Shown one piece after another: positions 1-9,015 of a DNA stretch of 64,000 bases. A model generated the notes under the pieces. The model saw only the letters and a program-made list of their open reading frames with translations, had not been told where the DNA came from and ran no database searches. Location of the stretch: contig NZ_BCTF01000010.1 in NCBI RefSeq assembly GCF_001571145.1, positions 62,001-126,000 of the forward strand, read 5' to 3'. The stretch comes from Hydrogenophaga flava NBRC 102514 (GTDB lineage: Bacteria; Pseudomonadota; Gammaproteobacteria; Burkholderiales; Burkholderiaceae_C). Positions within the stretch are counted from its first letter, which is position 1, and every line of letters begins with the position of its first letter. The position numbers and the translations under genes were made by a program.

Positions 1-1200
1 GGCCGCGGTTCGCGGCTGAAGGCGCTGACCGACCGGCGCACCAAGCCGGCGGTCTACTTCGGTGGCAAGTTCCGCATCATCGATTTCGCGCTGTCCAACT
101 GCCTGAATTCCGGCGTGCGCCGCATCGGCGTGCTGACGCAGTACAAGAGCCACTCGCTGCTGCGCCACCTGCAGCGCGGCTGGAGCTTTCTGCGCAACGA
201 GTTCAACGAGTTCATCGACCTGCTGCCCGCCCAGCAGCGCATCGACGAGGACAGCTGGTACCTGGGGACGGCCGACGCGGTCTACCAGAACCTGGACATC
301 CTGCGCGCCCACAACCCCGAGTACATCCTGATCCTGGCCGGCGACCACATCTACAAGATGGACTACGCCGAACTCATCGCCGACCACGTGGCGCAGGGCA
401 AGAAGTGCACCGTGGCCTGCATCGAGGTGCCGATCGCCGAGGCCAGCGCCTTCGGCGTGATGGCCATCGACCCCATGCGCCAGATCGTCGAGTTCGTCGA
501 GAAGCCGGCGAACCCGCCCGCCATGCCCGGCAAGCCCGAGGTGTCGCTGGCCAGCATGGGCATCTACGTGTTCGACGCCCAGGCGCTGTTCGCCGCGCTG
601 GAGAAGGACGCCGCAACCCCCGGCTCCAGCCGCGACTTCGGCAAGGACGTGATCCCCGCCATGGTGGCCGAGGGCCAGGCCGTGGCCCACCCCTTCGGCA
701 TGTCCTGCGTCAAGAGCTCGCCCGAGGCGCCGGCCTACTGGCGCGACGTCGGGACGGTGGAGGCCTACTGGGCCGCCAACCTGGACCTGACCAACACCAT
801 CCCCGAGCTGGACATGTACGACCGCGACTGGCCGATCTGGACCTACCAGGAGCAGCTGCCGCCGGCCAAGTTCGTGTTCAACGACGACGGCCGCCGCGGC
901 ATGGCGGTGGACTCGCTGGTCTCGGGCGGCTGCATCATCTCGGGCGGCTCGGTGAACCGCTCGGTGCTGTTCTCCAAGGTGCACATCCACTCCTATGCCG
1001 AGGTCGAGGAAGCGGTGCTGCTGCCCGAGGTCGATGTCGGCCGCGGCTGCAAGCTGCGCAAGGTGGTGATCGACAACGGCTGCGTGATCCCGGAAGGCAT
1101 GCAGATCGGATACGACGCGGACGAAGACGCCAAACGCTTCTACCGCTCGGAAGGCGGCGTGGTGCTGGTGACGCGCGCGATGCTTGAGGCCCTGAAGTGA
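1..1200 (+). CDS. glgC: Glucose-1-phosphate adenylyltransferase (ADP-glucose pyrophosphorylase), 5' end outside window
   Basis: Makes ADP-glucose from ATP and glucose-1-phosphate, the committed step of bacterial glycogen synthesis. The reading frame is open from base 1, so the start codon lies upstream; 399 codons are visible. The visible part begins within the N-terminal nucleotide-binding region ([23 protein letters not shown] read in two pieces as [10 protein letters not shown] and [12 protein letters not shown]), followed by [10 protein letters not shown] and a C-terminal left-handed beta-helix region. The stop TGA overlaps the GTG start of glgA, so the two are translationally coupled. 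Only a few dozen N-terminal codons should be missing compared with the usual 420-430 residues. Confidence 0.96.
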   Translation, partial: GRGSRLKALTDRRTKPAVYFGGKFRIIDFALSNCLNSGVRRIGVLTQYKSHSLLRHLQRGWSFLRNEFNEFIDLLPAQQRIDEDSWYLGTADAVYQNLDILRAHNPEYILILAGDHIYKMDYAELIADHVAQGKKCTVACIEVPIAEASAFGVMAIDPMRQIVEFVEKPANPPAMPGKPEVSLASMGIYVFDAQALFAALEKDAATPGSSRDFGKDVIPAMVAEGQAVAHPFGMSCVKSSPEAPAYWRDVGTVEAYWAANLDLTNTIPELDMYDRDWPIWTYQEQLPPAKFVFNDDGRRGMAVDSLVSGGCIISGGSVNRSVLFSKVHIHSYAEVEEAVLLPEVDVGRGCKLRKVVIDNGCVIPEGMQIGYDADEDAKRFYRSEGGVVLVTRAMLEALK

Positions 1201-2726
1201 GTCTGCGCGTCCTCTACACCTGCTCCGAGGTGTTCCCGCTGCTCAAGACCGGCGGTCTGGCCGACGTGAGCGCGGGCCTGCCGCCGGCGCTGGCAGCGCA
1301 GGGTGCGGACGTGCGCCTGCTGCTGCCGGCCTTCCCGTCCATCGTGGCGGGCGTGACGCCCGAAGGGCCGAGTCTGCTGGTGCCCAGCGGCGACACCGTG
1401 GGACTGCCGCCGGGCCTCGGCCCGCGGCCCGGCACGGTGAACGGCCCCACCCCCTGGCTGCAGCGCGGGCGCATCGAGGCCTCGGGCCTGCCGGTGTGGC
1501 TGCTGCACGCGCCCGGCCTGTACGACCGGCCTGGCAACCCCTACCAGGACACCAGCGGCAAGCCCTGGTCCGACGCGGCCGAACAGTTCGCCTGGCTGGG
1601 CTGGGCCGCCGCCCTGCTGGGCACCGGTCTGGACAGCGCCTGGGTCCCTGATGTGGTGCACGGCCACGACTGGCACACCGGCCTGGCCTTCGCCTATCTG
1701 AACCGCCTGGTGGCCGCCGGCCACCGCCGCCCGGCCAGCGTGTTCACCGTGCATAACCTGGCCTACCAGGGCGTGTTCGGCCCGCAGGTGCGCGAGCGCC
1801 TGGGCCTGCCCGACGCGCTGTTCCACCTGCACGGCCTGGAATTCCACGGCCAGGTCTCGTTCATGAAGGCCGGCCTGCAGTTCGCCGACGCCATCACCAC
1901 CGTCAGCCCGACCTACGCGCGCGAGATCACCGGCGCCGAACAGGGCTGCGGCCTGGACGGCGTGCTGCGCGAGCGGCGCGACCGCCTGCACGGCATCCTC
2001 AACGGCGTCGACGACGCGGTCTGGGACCCGGCGAACGACGCCCTCGTGCAACCCGGCTACAGCGCCGACGACCTGCGCGGCAAGGCCGCCGCCAAGGCCC
2101 GCCTGCAGCAGCGCCTGGGCCTGAAGGCCCACCCCGACACACTGCTGTTCTGCGTCGTCAGCCGGCTGACCGAACAGAAGGGCCTGCACCTGCTGCCCGG
2201 CGTGGTCGACGAGCTGGTGCGCCGCGGCGGCCAGCTGGCCGTGCTCGGTGCGGGCGACCCGCTGATCGAGCAGGCGCTGCAGCACGCGGCGCAGCGCCAC
2301 CCGGGCGCGGTCGGCCTGCACATCGGCTACGACGAGGGCCTGGCCCACACCGTCATCGCCGGCAGCGACGTGATCCTGGTGCCTTCGCGCTTCGAACCCT
2401 GCGGCCTGACCCAGCTCTACGGCCTGCGCTACGGCACGCTGCCCCTGGTGCGCGCCGTCGGCGGCCTGGTCGACACCGTCACCGACAGCCGGCTGGAGAA
2501 CATCGACGACGGCAGCGCCAGCGGCTTCGTGTTCCATGAGCTGACCGAAGACGACCTGCTCGCGGCGATGCGACGCGCCTTCGCCCTGCGCCGCCGCGAG
2601 GCCGACTGGCGCGCCGTCCAGCGCCACGCCATGTCGCTGCGCTTCGACTGGGCGCGCGCCGCCACCGACACCCTCAAGGTCTACACCCAGGCCCGTGCCG
2701 ACACCACTGGCACGGCATCTGCTTGA
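1197..2726 (+). CDS. glgA: Glycogen synthase (ADP-glucose-dependent)
   Basis: Transfers glucose from ADP-glucose to the non-reducing end of alpha-1,4-glucan (GT5 family). 509 residues, a normal length. The N-terminal LKTGGLADV motif binds ADP-glucose, and the C-terminal half carries the GT-B nucleotide-sugar region ([20 protein letters not shown]). The start is GTG inside the GTGA overlap with glgC; an ATG start would remove the essential N-terminal loop. glgP follows closely on the same strand, forming a storage-polysaccharide operon. Confidence 0.96.
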   Translation: MSLRVLYTCSEVFPLLKTGGLADVSAGLPPALAAQGADVRLLLPAFPSIVAGVTPEGPSLLVPSGDTVGLPPGLGPRPGTVNGPTPWLQRGRIEASGLPVWLLHAPGLYDRPGNPYQDTSGKPWSDAAEQFAWLGWAAALLGTGLDSAWVPDVVHGHDWHTGLAFAYLNRLVAAGHRRPASVFTVHNLAYQGVFGPQVRERLGLPDALFHLHGLEFHGQVSFMKAGLQFADAITTVSPTYAREITGAEQGCGLDGVLRERRDRLHGILNGVDDAVWDPANDALVQPGYSADDLRGKAAAKARLQQRLGLKAHPDTLLFCVVSRLTEQKGLHLLPGVVDELVRRGGQLAVLGAGDPLIEQALQHAAQRHPGAVGLHIGYDEGLAHTVIAGSDVILVPSRFEPCGLTQLYGLRYGTLPLVRAVGGLVDTVTDSRLENIDDGSASGFVFHELTEDDLLAAMRRAFALRRREADWRAVQRHAMSLRFDWARAATDTLKVYTQARADTTGTASA

Positions 2727-2758
2727 GCCTTTCCACGTTCTGCTTTTCAAGCACTCCC

Positions 2759-5242
2759 ATGCCCAACACCCCCCTGACGCCCACCGTGGGCACCGCCACC
2801 GCTCCCCTCGAGTACGACCTGCTGGAGAACAGCGTCGCGGCGCTGCGCAAGTCGATCGCCAACCGGCTGGTCTACGCCGTCGGCAAGGACCTGCGCTCGG
2901 CCACCCGGCGCGACTGGCTGTTCGCCCTGTTCCACGCGGTGCGCGACCGCATGATGCACCGCTGGCGCGAGACGCTGGCGGTCTCGCAGGACAGCGACGC
3001 CAAGCGCGTCTACTACCTCTCCCTGGAGTTCCTGACCGGCCGTGCGCTCACCAACGCCCTGCTGTCGGTCGGCATCTACGACGACGCCAGGGAAGCCTGC
3101 ACCCAGCTGGGCGCCGACTTCGACGCACTGATCGACCTGGAGACCGACGCCGGCCTGGGCAACGGCGGCCTCGGGCGCCTGGCGGCCTGCTTCCTCGACT
3201 CCATGGCCACGGTGGGCCTGCCCGGCATGGGCTATGGCATCCGCTACGACTTCGGCATGTTCGCGCAGAAGATCGTCGACGGCCGCCAGGTCGAGGAGCC
3301 GGACTACTGGCTGGTCAACGGCAATCCCTGGGAGTTCATGCGCCCCGAGTTCAGCTACGAGGTGCAGTTCGGCGGCCGCCTGGTGCAGGAGGGCGACCAT
3401 GTGCGCTGGGTCGACACCGACGACGTGATCGCCACCGCCTACGACACCGGGGTGCCGGGCCACGAACTCACCAGCGTGTCCACACTGCGCCTGTGGACCG
3501 CGCGCGCCACCAGCGGCATCAACCTCGACGCCTTCAACAAGGGCGACTACATGCGCGCCGTCGAGGCCAAGAACGAGTCGGAGAACGTCTCGCGCGTGCT
3601 CTACCCCGACGACTCCACCGAGCACGGCAAGGAGCTGCGCCTGCGCCAGGAGTACTTCTTCGTCAGCGCCTCGCTGCAGGACATCCTGCGCCGCTACCTC
3701 AAGAGCCACGGCAGCTTCGAGCAGCTGGCCGACAAGGTCGCGATCCACCTCAACGACACCCACCCCGCGCTGGCCGTGCCCGAGCTGATGCGCCTGCTGG
3801 TGGACGAGTACCAGGTGGAATGGGACGCCGCCTGGGCCCTGTGCCAGCGCATCTTCAGCTACACCAACCACACACTGATGAGCGAGGCGCTGGAGACCTG
3901 GCCAGTGGACCTGATGGGCCGGCTGCTGCCGCGCCATCTGCGCATCATCTACGACCTCAACGCGCGTTTCCTGGCCGAAGTGCACGACCGCTTCCCGAAC
4001 GAGAACGACCTGCTGCGCCGCGTCTCGCTGATCGACGAACACGGCCAGCGCCGCGTGCGCATGGCCTACCTCTCGGTGCTGGCCAGCCACAAGATCAACG
4101 GTGTCTCGGCGCTGCACAGCGACCTGATGGTCAAGACCATCTTTGCCGACTTCGCGCGCCTGTGGCCCGAGCGCTTCAACAACAAGACCAACGGCATCAC
4201 GCCGCGGCGCTGGCTCTCGCAGGCCAACCGGCCGCTGTCGGCGCTGATCGACGCGCGCATCGGCACCACCTGGCGCCGCAACCTGGACGAGCTGGAACAG
4301 CTGCGGCCGCTGGCCGACGACGCGGAATTCCAGAGCGCCTTCCGTCTGGCCAAGACGCAGAACAAGAAGCGGCTGGCCGAGCGCATCGCGCAGGAGACCG
4401 GCATCGTCGTCAGCACCGACAGCCTGTTCGACGTGCAGATCAAGCGCATGCACGAGTACAAGCGCCAGCTGCTCAACCTGCTGCACGTGGTCACGCGCTA
4501 CCAGCAGATCCTGGCCCACCCCAACCACAACTGGGTGCCGCGCACGGTGATCTTCGGCGGCAAGGCGGCCTCGGCCTACTACATGGCCAAGCTGGTCATC
4601 AAGCTCATCAACGACGTGGCGCGCGTGGTGAACAACGACAAGCGCATCGGCGACAAGCTCAAGGTGGTGTTCCTGCCGAACTACCGCGTCTCGCTGGCCG
4701 AGGTGATCATCCCCGCCGCCGACCTGTCGGAGCAGATCTCCACTGCCGGCACCGAGGCCTCGGGCACCGGCAACATGAAGTTCGCGCTCAACGGCGCGCT
4801 GACCATCGGCACCTGGGACGGCGCCAACATCGAGATCGCCGAGAACGTCGGGCTCGACAACATCTTCATCTTCGGCCACCGCACCGAGCAGGTCGCCGCC
4901 CTGCGCGCCAGCGGCTACAACCCGCGCCGCTACTACGACCACAACTACGACCTCAAGACCACGATCGACCGCATCGCCGAAGGCGCCTTCAGTCCCGAGC
5001 AGCCCAACCGCTTCCACGACATCACGCGCACCCTGCTGGAATCGGACTACTACCTGCTGCTGGCCGACTACGCCGACTACATCGCGACCCAGCAGAAGGT
5101 CGACGAGCTGTATCGCCGACCAGGCGATTGGGCACGCCAGGCGATCCTGAACGTCGCTGGCATGGGCATGTTCTCGTCGGACCGCACGATCCGCGAGTAC
5201 GCCGACGACATCTGGAACGTGAAGCCGCTGTTCAGTCAGTAG
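2759..5242 (+). CDS. glgP: Glycogen/starch/maltodextrin phosphorylase
   Basis: Pyridoxal-phosphate enzyme that releases glucose-1-phosphate from alpha-1,4-glucans (GT35). With ATG at 2759 it has 827 residues, the usual length. An upstream in-frame TTG at 2723 overlaps the glgA stop and would add 12 residues; the ATG is preferred because the extension looks unlike a phosphorylase N-terminus. The PLP-lysine region EASGTGNMKFALNGALTIGT is present near the C-terminus, as are NDTHPALAVPELMR and KRMHEYKRQLLN. Third gene of the glg operon: with glgC and glgA it covers synthesis and mobilisation. Branching and debranching genes are not in view. Confidence 0.96.
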   Translation: MPNTPLTPTVGTATAPLEYDLLENSVAALRKSIANRLVYAVGKDLRSATRRDWLFALFHAVRDRMMHRWRETLAVSQDSDAKRVYYLSLEFLTGRALTNALLSVGIYDDAREACTQLGADFDALIDLETDAGLGNGGLGRLAACFLDSMATVGLPGMGYGIRYDFGMFAQKIVDGRQVEEPDYWLVNGNPWEFMRPEFSYEVQFGGRLVQEGDHVRWVDTDDVIATAYDTGVPGHELTSVSTLRLWTARATSGINLDAFNKGDYMRAVEAKNESENVSRVLYPDDSTEHGKELRLRQEYFFVSASLQDILRRYLKSHGSFEQLADKVAIHLNDTHPALAVPELMRLLVDEYQVEWDAAWALCQRIFSYTNHTLMSEALETWPVDLMGRLLPRHLRIIYDLNARFLAEVHDRFPNENDLLRRVSLIDEHGQRRVRMAYLSVLASHKINGVSALHSDLMVKTIFADFARLWPERFNNKTNGITPRRWLSQANRPLSALIDARIGTTWRRNLDELEQLRPLADDAEFQSAFRLAKTQNKKRLAERIAQETGIVVSTDSLFDVQIKRMHEYKRQLLNLLHVVTRYQQILAHPNHNWVPRTVIFGGKAASAYYMAKLVIKLINDVARVVNNDKRIGDKLKVVFLPNYRVSLAEVIIPAADLSEQISTAGTEASGTGNMKFALNGALTIGTWDGANIEIAENVGLDNIFIFGHRTEQVAALRASGYNPRRYYDHNYDLKTTIDRIAEGAFSPEQPNRFHDITRTLLESDYYLLLADYADYIATQQKVDELYRRPGDWARQAILNVAGMGMFSSDRTIREYADDIWNVKPLFSQ

Positions 5243-5283
5243 AGCCCCCACGCTCCGCTGTGGCGCATGACAGAATCCGCTGC

Positions 5284-6780
5284 ATGCGGAACAGCGGCGG
5301 ATCGTTGCGGTGGTGGTGGCTCGGCGGCGCGGTGCTCTCCGCCGTCGGCGCGGTCGTGATCGCCCGCCAGGCCATCGACGAACAACGAAGCCTGTTCGAG
5401 ACCGACGCCCGCATCGTGCACCGGCTGCTGAGCCAGCAGGTGGTGCAGCACGACGCCATCCTCGACACGCTGGCCCTGCTGCAGCCCGCACCCGGCGCAC
5501 CCGGCAGCGCCGCGCCCGAACAGCGCCTGCCGTCGCTCTACCCCCACATCCTGTCGGTGCAGCGGCGCGAGCGCGGCGCGGCCTGGGCCGACCCCGATCT
5601 GGCCGCAGCGGAACAGCGCTCGGCGCAGGACCGCCGACCCGCTCTGGCGCGGCCGGACCTGGCCTCGGGCCGCTACCGCCTGGTGCTGGCGGCCCAGCCC
5701 ATCGCCTACGCGCTGACCATCGACCTGCGCGGCATGGTGCCCTGGTCCGAGTGGCCGATGAAGCCCGACACCAGCCCGGTGCGTGTGGTGCTGGAGCACG
5801 AAGGCCAGCGCGTGGACCTGCAGCCTGGCGACGCAACTGCACTGACAGGTTCGGGCGGCTGGCGCTTCGAATTCCACAAGCACCTGGCCGCCGCCAGCCA
5901 GCCCTTCGACGTGGTGGCCGAACGGCGGCTGGGCTGGTCGCAACTGCCCTGGGGCCTGATGCTGGCGTGGACCACCCTGGTCGCAACCGCGCTGACGCTG
6001 GGCGCGCAGTGGCAGCGCCAGCGCACCGCGCGCCGGCGCGCCGAGGAGCTCCTGCGACTGGGCCAGGTGGCGCGCCTGAACACCCTGGGCGAACTGGCGG
6101 CCGGCATGGCGCACGAACTCAACCAGCCGCTGACCGCGGTGCTGGCCAACACCCAGGCGGCACAGCGCCTGCTGGCCGAGAACCCGCCCGAGCTGGACAC
6201 GGCGCGCCAGGCAATGGCGCAGGCGGTGGACCAGTCGCGCCGCGCGGCCGAGGTGGTGGGCCGCCTGCGGCGCACGGTGGAACGGCCCTCCACGCCCGGC
6301 GGCGCACCCACCGCCGCCCCGCTCACCCTAGACCTGGCCGAAGCGGCGCGGCGCGCGCTGCACCTGCTCGAACCCGAGTGCCGGCGGCGCGGCGTGGCGC
6401 CGCAGGTGCTGGCCGACGCCACTGTCGCGGTTGCTGGTGACCCGGTGGCGGTCGACCAGATCGTGCACAACCTGCTGATGAACGCCCTGCAGGCGCTGGA
6501 CGCCGTGCCCGTGGCGCAGCGCGCGCTGCAGCTGACCCTGCACCGCGACGGGGACATGGGCGAGCTGGCCGTGGCAGACCGCGGCCCGGGCATCCCGCCC
6601 GAGGCCTTGCCGCGCCTGTTCGAACCGTTTTTCTCCACCCGCGAGGGCGGCCTGGGCCTGGGCCTGTCGCTGTGCGAAACGCTGGCCCAGGGCATGGGCG
6701 GATCGCTCGCCGCCGCAAACCAGCCGGGCGGCGGCGCGGTGTTCACGCTGCGCCTGCCACTGTCCAAAGGCACCGCATGA
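5284..6780 (+). CDS. Membrane sensor histidine kinase
   Basis: 498 residues. Two transmembrane segments (about 8-27 and 221-243) enclose a roughly 190-residue periplasmic domain of no family I recognise. The cytoplasmic part has an H-box, GMAHELNQPLTAVLANTQAA, with the phospho-accepting His near residue 277, then an ATP-binding domain with N-box (LLMNALQAL), DRGPGIP, FEPFFST and GLGLGLS. The H-box resembles FixL/TtrS-like kinases. Start ATG at 5284, after a 41-base gap from glgP. Its stop overlaps the start of the response regulator (ATGA), marking a cognate pair. The signal sensed is unknown; the downstream secreted GlcG/HbpS-like protein is a candidate accessory. Confidence 0.93.
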   Translation: MRNSGGSLRWWWLGGAVLSAVGAVVIARQAIDEQRSLFETDARIVHRLLSQQVVQHDAILDTLALLQPAPGAPGSAAPEQRLPSLYPHILSVQRRERGAAWADPDLAAAEQRSAQDRRPALARPDLASGRYRLVLAAQPIAYALTIDLRGMVPWSEWPMKPDTSPVRVVLEHEGQRVDLQPGDATALTGSGGWRFEFHKHLAAASQPFDVVAERRLGWSQLPWGLMLAWTTLVATALTLGAQWQRQRTARRRAEELLRLGQVARLNTLGELAAGMAHELNQPLTAVLANTQAAQRLLAENPPELDTARQAMAQAVDQSRRAAEVVGRLRRTVERPSTPGGAPTAAPLTLDLAEAARRALHLLEPECRRRGVAPQVLADATVAVAGDPVAVDQIVHNLLMNALQALDAVPVAQRALQLTLHRDGDMGELAVADRGPGIPPEALPRLFEPFFSTREGGLGLGLSLCETLAQGMGGSLAAANQPGGGAVFTLRLPLSKGTA

Positions 6781-7403
6781 CCAGCCTCTCGCCCACCATC
6801 CACCTGATCGACGACGACGCAGCGGTGCGCGAGGGCCTGGCGCTGCTGATCGGCACCGTGGGCCTGCGCGTGACCACCTGGGCCGACCCGCAGGCCTTCC
6901 TGGACGGCTTCGACCGCGAGGCCATTGGCGCCATCGTGCTGGACGTGCGCATGCCGGGCATCAGCGGCCTCACCGTGCTCGACACCCTGGTCGCGCAGGG
7001 CGTGGACCAGCCGGTGATCATGCTCACCGGCCACGGCACGGTGGAGATGTGCCGCCGCGCGTTCAAGGCCGGTGCGGCCGAGTTTCTGGAGAAGCCGGTC
7101 AACGACGAGCTGCTGATCGAGGCGCTGCAGAACGCCGTGCGCCAGCACGTGCGCACCCGCGAGCGCCACCAGGCGGACCGCGCGGCGCGCGAGCGCTACG
7201 CGCAGCTGTCCGAGCGCGAGCGCGAGGTGCTCGGCCTGATCGTCGCGGGCCTGACCAACAAGGAAATCGGCCGCGCGCTGGACCTTTCGCCGCGCACGGT
7301 CGAGACGCACCGTGCCAACCTGTTCGCCAAACTGCAGGCCGAGTCGCTGGCGCAGCTGATCCGTCATTACGCGGCGCTCGTGGACGAGGCGGCCGCCGGC
7401 TGA
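6777..7403 (+). CDS. Two-component response regulator, FixJ/NarL (LuxR) type
   Basis: 208 residues: an N-terminal receiver domain with acidic pocket (LIDDDAAV), phospho-acceptor Asp56 in AIVLDVRMPG and conserved Lys106 (EKPVND); then a short linker and a C-terminal LuxR-type helix-turn-helix (LSEREREVLGLIVAGLTNKE, then SPRTVETHRANLFAKL). ATG at 6777 overlaps the kinase stop codon, so kinase and regulator are translationally coupled. A 20-base palindrome lies just after this gene and before the next promoter region, a candidate binding site. Targets beyond the adjacent genes cannot be judged. Confidence 0.94.
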   Translation: MTSLSPTIHLIDDDAAVREGLALLIGTVGLRVTTWADPQAFLDGFDREAIGAIVLDVRMPGISGLTVLDTLVAQGVDQPVIMLTGHGTVEMCRRAFKAGAAEFLEKPVNDELLIEALQNAVRQHVRTRERHQADRAARERYAQLSEREREVLGLIVAGLTNKEIGRALDLSPRTVETHRANLFAKLQAESLAQLIRHYAALVDEAAAG

Positions 7404-7422
7404 CGCCCCGGCCGTGGGCGCC

Positions 7423-7442
7423 GCTCCGTAGTTCTACGGAGC
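7423..7442. promoter_or_regulatory. Perfect 20-base palindrome, candidate response-regulator site
   Basis: Two 9-base arms GCTCCGTAG and CTACGGAGC flank a central TT. It lies 20 bases after the regulator's stop and about 95 bases before the GlcG/HbpS-like start, with half-sites (TCCGTA/TACGGA) of the kind NarL/FixJ-family proteins bind. It has no T-run, so a terminator role is less likely, though a hairpin in the regulator mRNA is possible. Confidence 0.4.
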
Positions 7443-7535
7443 CCGGCGCGTAGCCGTCCGAATGTTGCGAATGGGCGCAAATTTCTACAGTTCTCCCACG
7501 GTTGATCGAACCGCATCCACCTGAAGGAGAACCCC

Positions 7536-8027
7536 ATGAAAGCCATCGTTTCCGCCTCTGCCATCGCCCTGTCCCTGATCGCATCGGCCGCCAGCGCCCA
7601 GGCCGTGCGCACCGAAAAGAACATGTCGCTCGACCTGGCCAACCAGATCGCAGCCGCCACCGTGGCCGCCTGCGCCGCGAACAACTACAACGTCACCGCC
7701 GCCGTGGTCGACCGCGCCGGCATCCTGCGCGCGCTGCAACGCGCCGACAATGCCGGCCCGCACACCGTCGGCGCGGCACAGGGCAAGGCCTACACCTCGG
7801 CCTCGGCCCGCAACACCACGGCCGCAATGCTGGAGAACGTGCAGAAGAACCCTGGCGCGCAGACGCTGGTGGACATCCCCGGCTTTCTGGTGCTGGGTGG
7901 TGGTGTGCCGGTGAAGGCCGGCAATGAGGTGATCGGTGCGGTGGGCGTGGGCGGCGCGCCCGGTGGCCATCTGGACGAGCAGTGCGCGAACGCCGGCATC
8001 GCCAAAGTGGCCGAGCTGCTGAAATGA
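7536..8027 (+). CDS. Secreted GlcG/HbpS-family (heme-binding-like) protein
   Basis: 163 residues with a clear signal peptide (AIALSLIASAASAQAV, cleavage around residue 22), so periplasmic or extracellular. The body matches the GlcG/HbpS fold: alternating helices and strands with AAVVDRAGILRALQRADNAG, a glycine-rich GFLVLGGGVPVKAG and IGAVGVGGAPGG near the C-terminus. HbpS in Streptomyces binds heme and acts with a histidine kinase (established knowledge); heme binding here is inference. Good ribosome site (GAAGGAGA) before ATG 7536. It follows the two-component pair and overlaps the ankyrin gene by ATGA. Confidence 0.85.
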   Translation: MKAIVSASAIALSLIASAASAQAVRTEKNMSLDLANQIAAATVAACAANNYNVTAAVVDRAGILRALQRADNAGPHTVGAAQGKAYTSASARNTTAAMLENVQKNPGAQTLVDIPGFLVLGGGVPVKAGNEVIGAVGVGGAPGGHLDEQCANAGIAKVAELLK

Positions 8028-8713
8028 AGACGCTGCGGGTCTTTTCGCTGGCCCTGTCGCTGGCGTTCGTCAGCGTCGGCGCGGTGGCCCAGGTCGCGCC
8101 CAGCGCGGCCGAGGCCGCGGCCTACACGGGTCTGCACGCGGCGGCGCACAAGGGCGATGTGGCCAAGGTCCAGCGCCTTGTCGCCTCGGGCGCGGTACTG
8201 AACGCCACCGACGGATACGGCCGCACACCGCTGCACGTGGCGGCGTTTGCGCGCCAGCGGGAGGTGATCCGCGCGCTGGCGAAGGCGGGCGCCGATCTGG
8301 ACAAGCTGGAGAACGACCGCTACGACGCCGTCACCATCGCGTCGGTGGCGGACGACGAGGCCACGCTGAAGGTGTTGCTGGAGCTGGGGGCGAGCGCGAA
8401 GCAAGTAACCAGCCGCTACGACGGCACAGCCTTGATCGCGGCGGCGCACCTGGGGCACGACGGTGTGGTGCGGCAGCTGATCGCGGCCGGCGCACCGCTG
8501 GACCATGTGAACAACCTGCACTGGACGGCGGTGATCGAGTCCATCGTGCTGGGTGACGGTGGTGCGCGGCACCAGGCGACGCTGAAGGAGCTGATCGAAG
8601 CGGGGGCGAACCTTCAGCTGGCGGACCGTGCGGGTCAAACGCCTCTGGCGTTGGCGAAGGCCCGTGGGTTCACTGCCATGGTTTCTATGTTGGAGAAGGC
8701 TGGGGCGCGTTGA
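8024..8713 (+). CDS. Secreted ankyrin-repeat protein
   Basis: 229 residues, N-terminal signal peptide (VFSLALSLAFVSVGAVAQ) then four to five ankyrin repeats, seen as GLHAAAHKGDVAKVQRLVAS, GRTPLHVAAFARQREVIRAL, DAVTIASVADDEATLKVLLE, and later GTALIAAAHLGHDGVVRQLI. Ankyrin domains mediate protein-protein contact; being exported, it should act in the periplasm. It shares an ATGA overlap with the GlcG/HbpS-like gene, so the two are probably made together. Partner unknown; the neighbouring secreted protein is the obvious candidate. Confidence 0.85.
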   Translation: MKTLRVFSLALSLAFVSVGAVAQVAPSAAEAAAYTGLHAAAHKGDVAKVQRLVASGAVLNATDGYGRTPLHVAAFARQREVIRALAKAGADLDKLENDRYDAVTIASVADDEATLKVLLELGASAKQVTSRYDGTALIAAAHLGHDGVVRQLIAAGAPLDHVNNLHWTAVIESIVLGDGGARHQATLKELIEAGANLQLADRAGQTPLALAKARGFTAMVSMLEKAGAR

Positions 8714-9015
8714 GTCTTGTTAGCGTGCGCTCCTCCATGGTTGGAAGGGCTGGGGCGGCCGACTCCGCTCATGTCCCCCGGGGCCGCTGCGCGGCCCCAC
8801 CTCCTTTACTTCGCTGCGTCAGCCACCCCAGCCCTTCCAACCGCGCACAAGCAGGCAGACCCACAGTCGAGTGCCAACATTGCCTCGGGATCGGGGCGAC
8901 AGTGCGTTCTGTGCAGTGAGGTAAAGGAGGAGGACCGGCGCAGCCGGTCCGGGGGACACGAACGGAACAGAGCGCGCTGGCGCCCCGAACCAGAAGCAAC
9001 GCAGGCGTGAAAAAG
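8714..9015. repeat. Gene-free repeat region with nested inverted repeats
   Basis: About 300 bases without a credible gene. A 17-base perfect inverted repeat (8739-8755 and 8826-8842, GGTTGGAAGGGCTGGGG) encloses one copy of a roughly 47-base palindromic element (8770-8816); a second copy in opposite orientation lies at 8913-8960. Both copies share GTAAAGGAGG and CCGGGGGACA flanking a GC-rich hairpin. They look like REP-type dispersed elements and sit between the ankyrin gene and the 3' end of tyrS. Confidence 0.7.

Noticed and set aside
2747..5986. 1079-residue minus-strand frame opposite glgP and the kinase gene
   Set aside because: It crosses two well-supported plus-strand genes and has shadow composition without motifs.
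8710..9010. Short open frames in the gap after the ankyrin gene
   Set aside because: They read through the inverted repeats and have no homology or ribosome sites.
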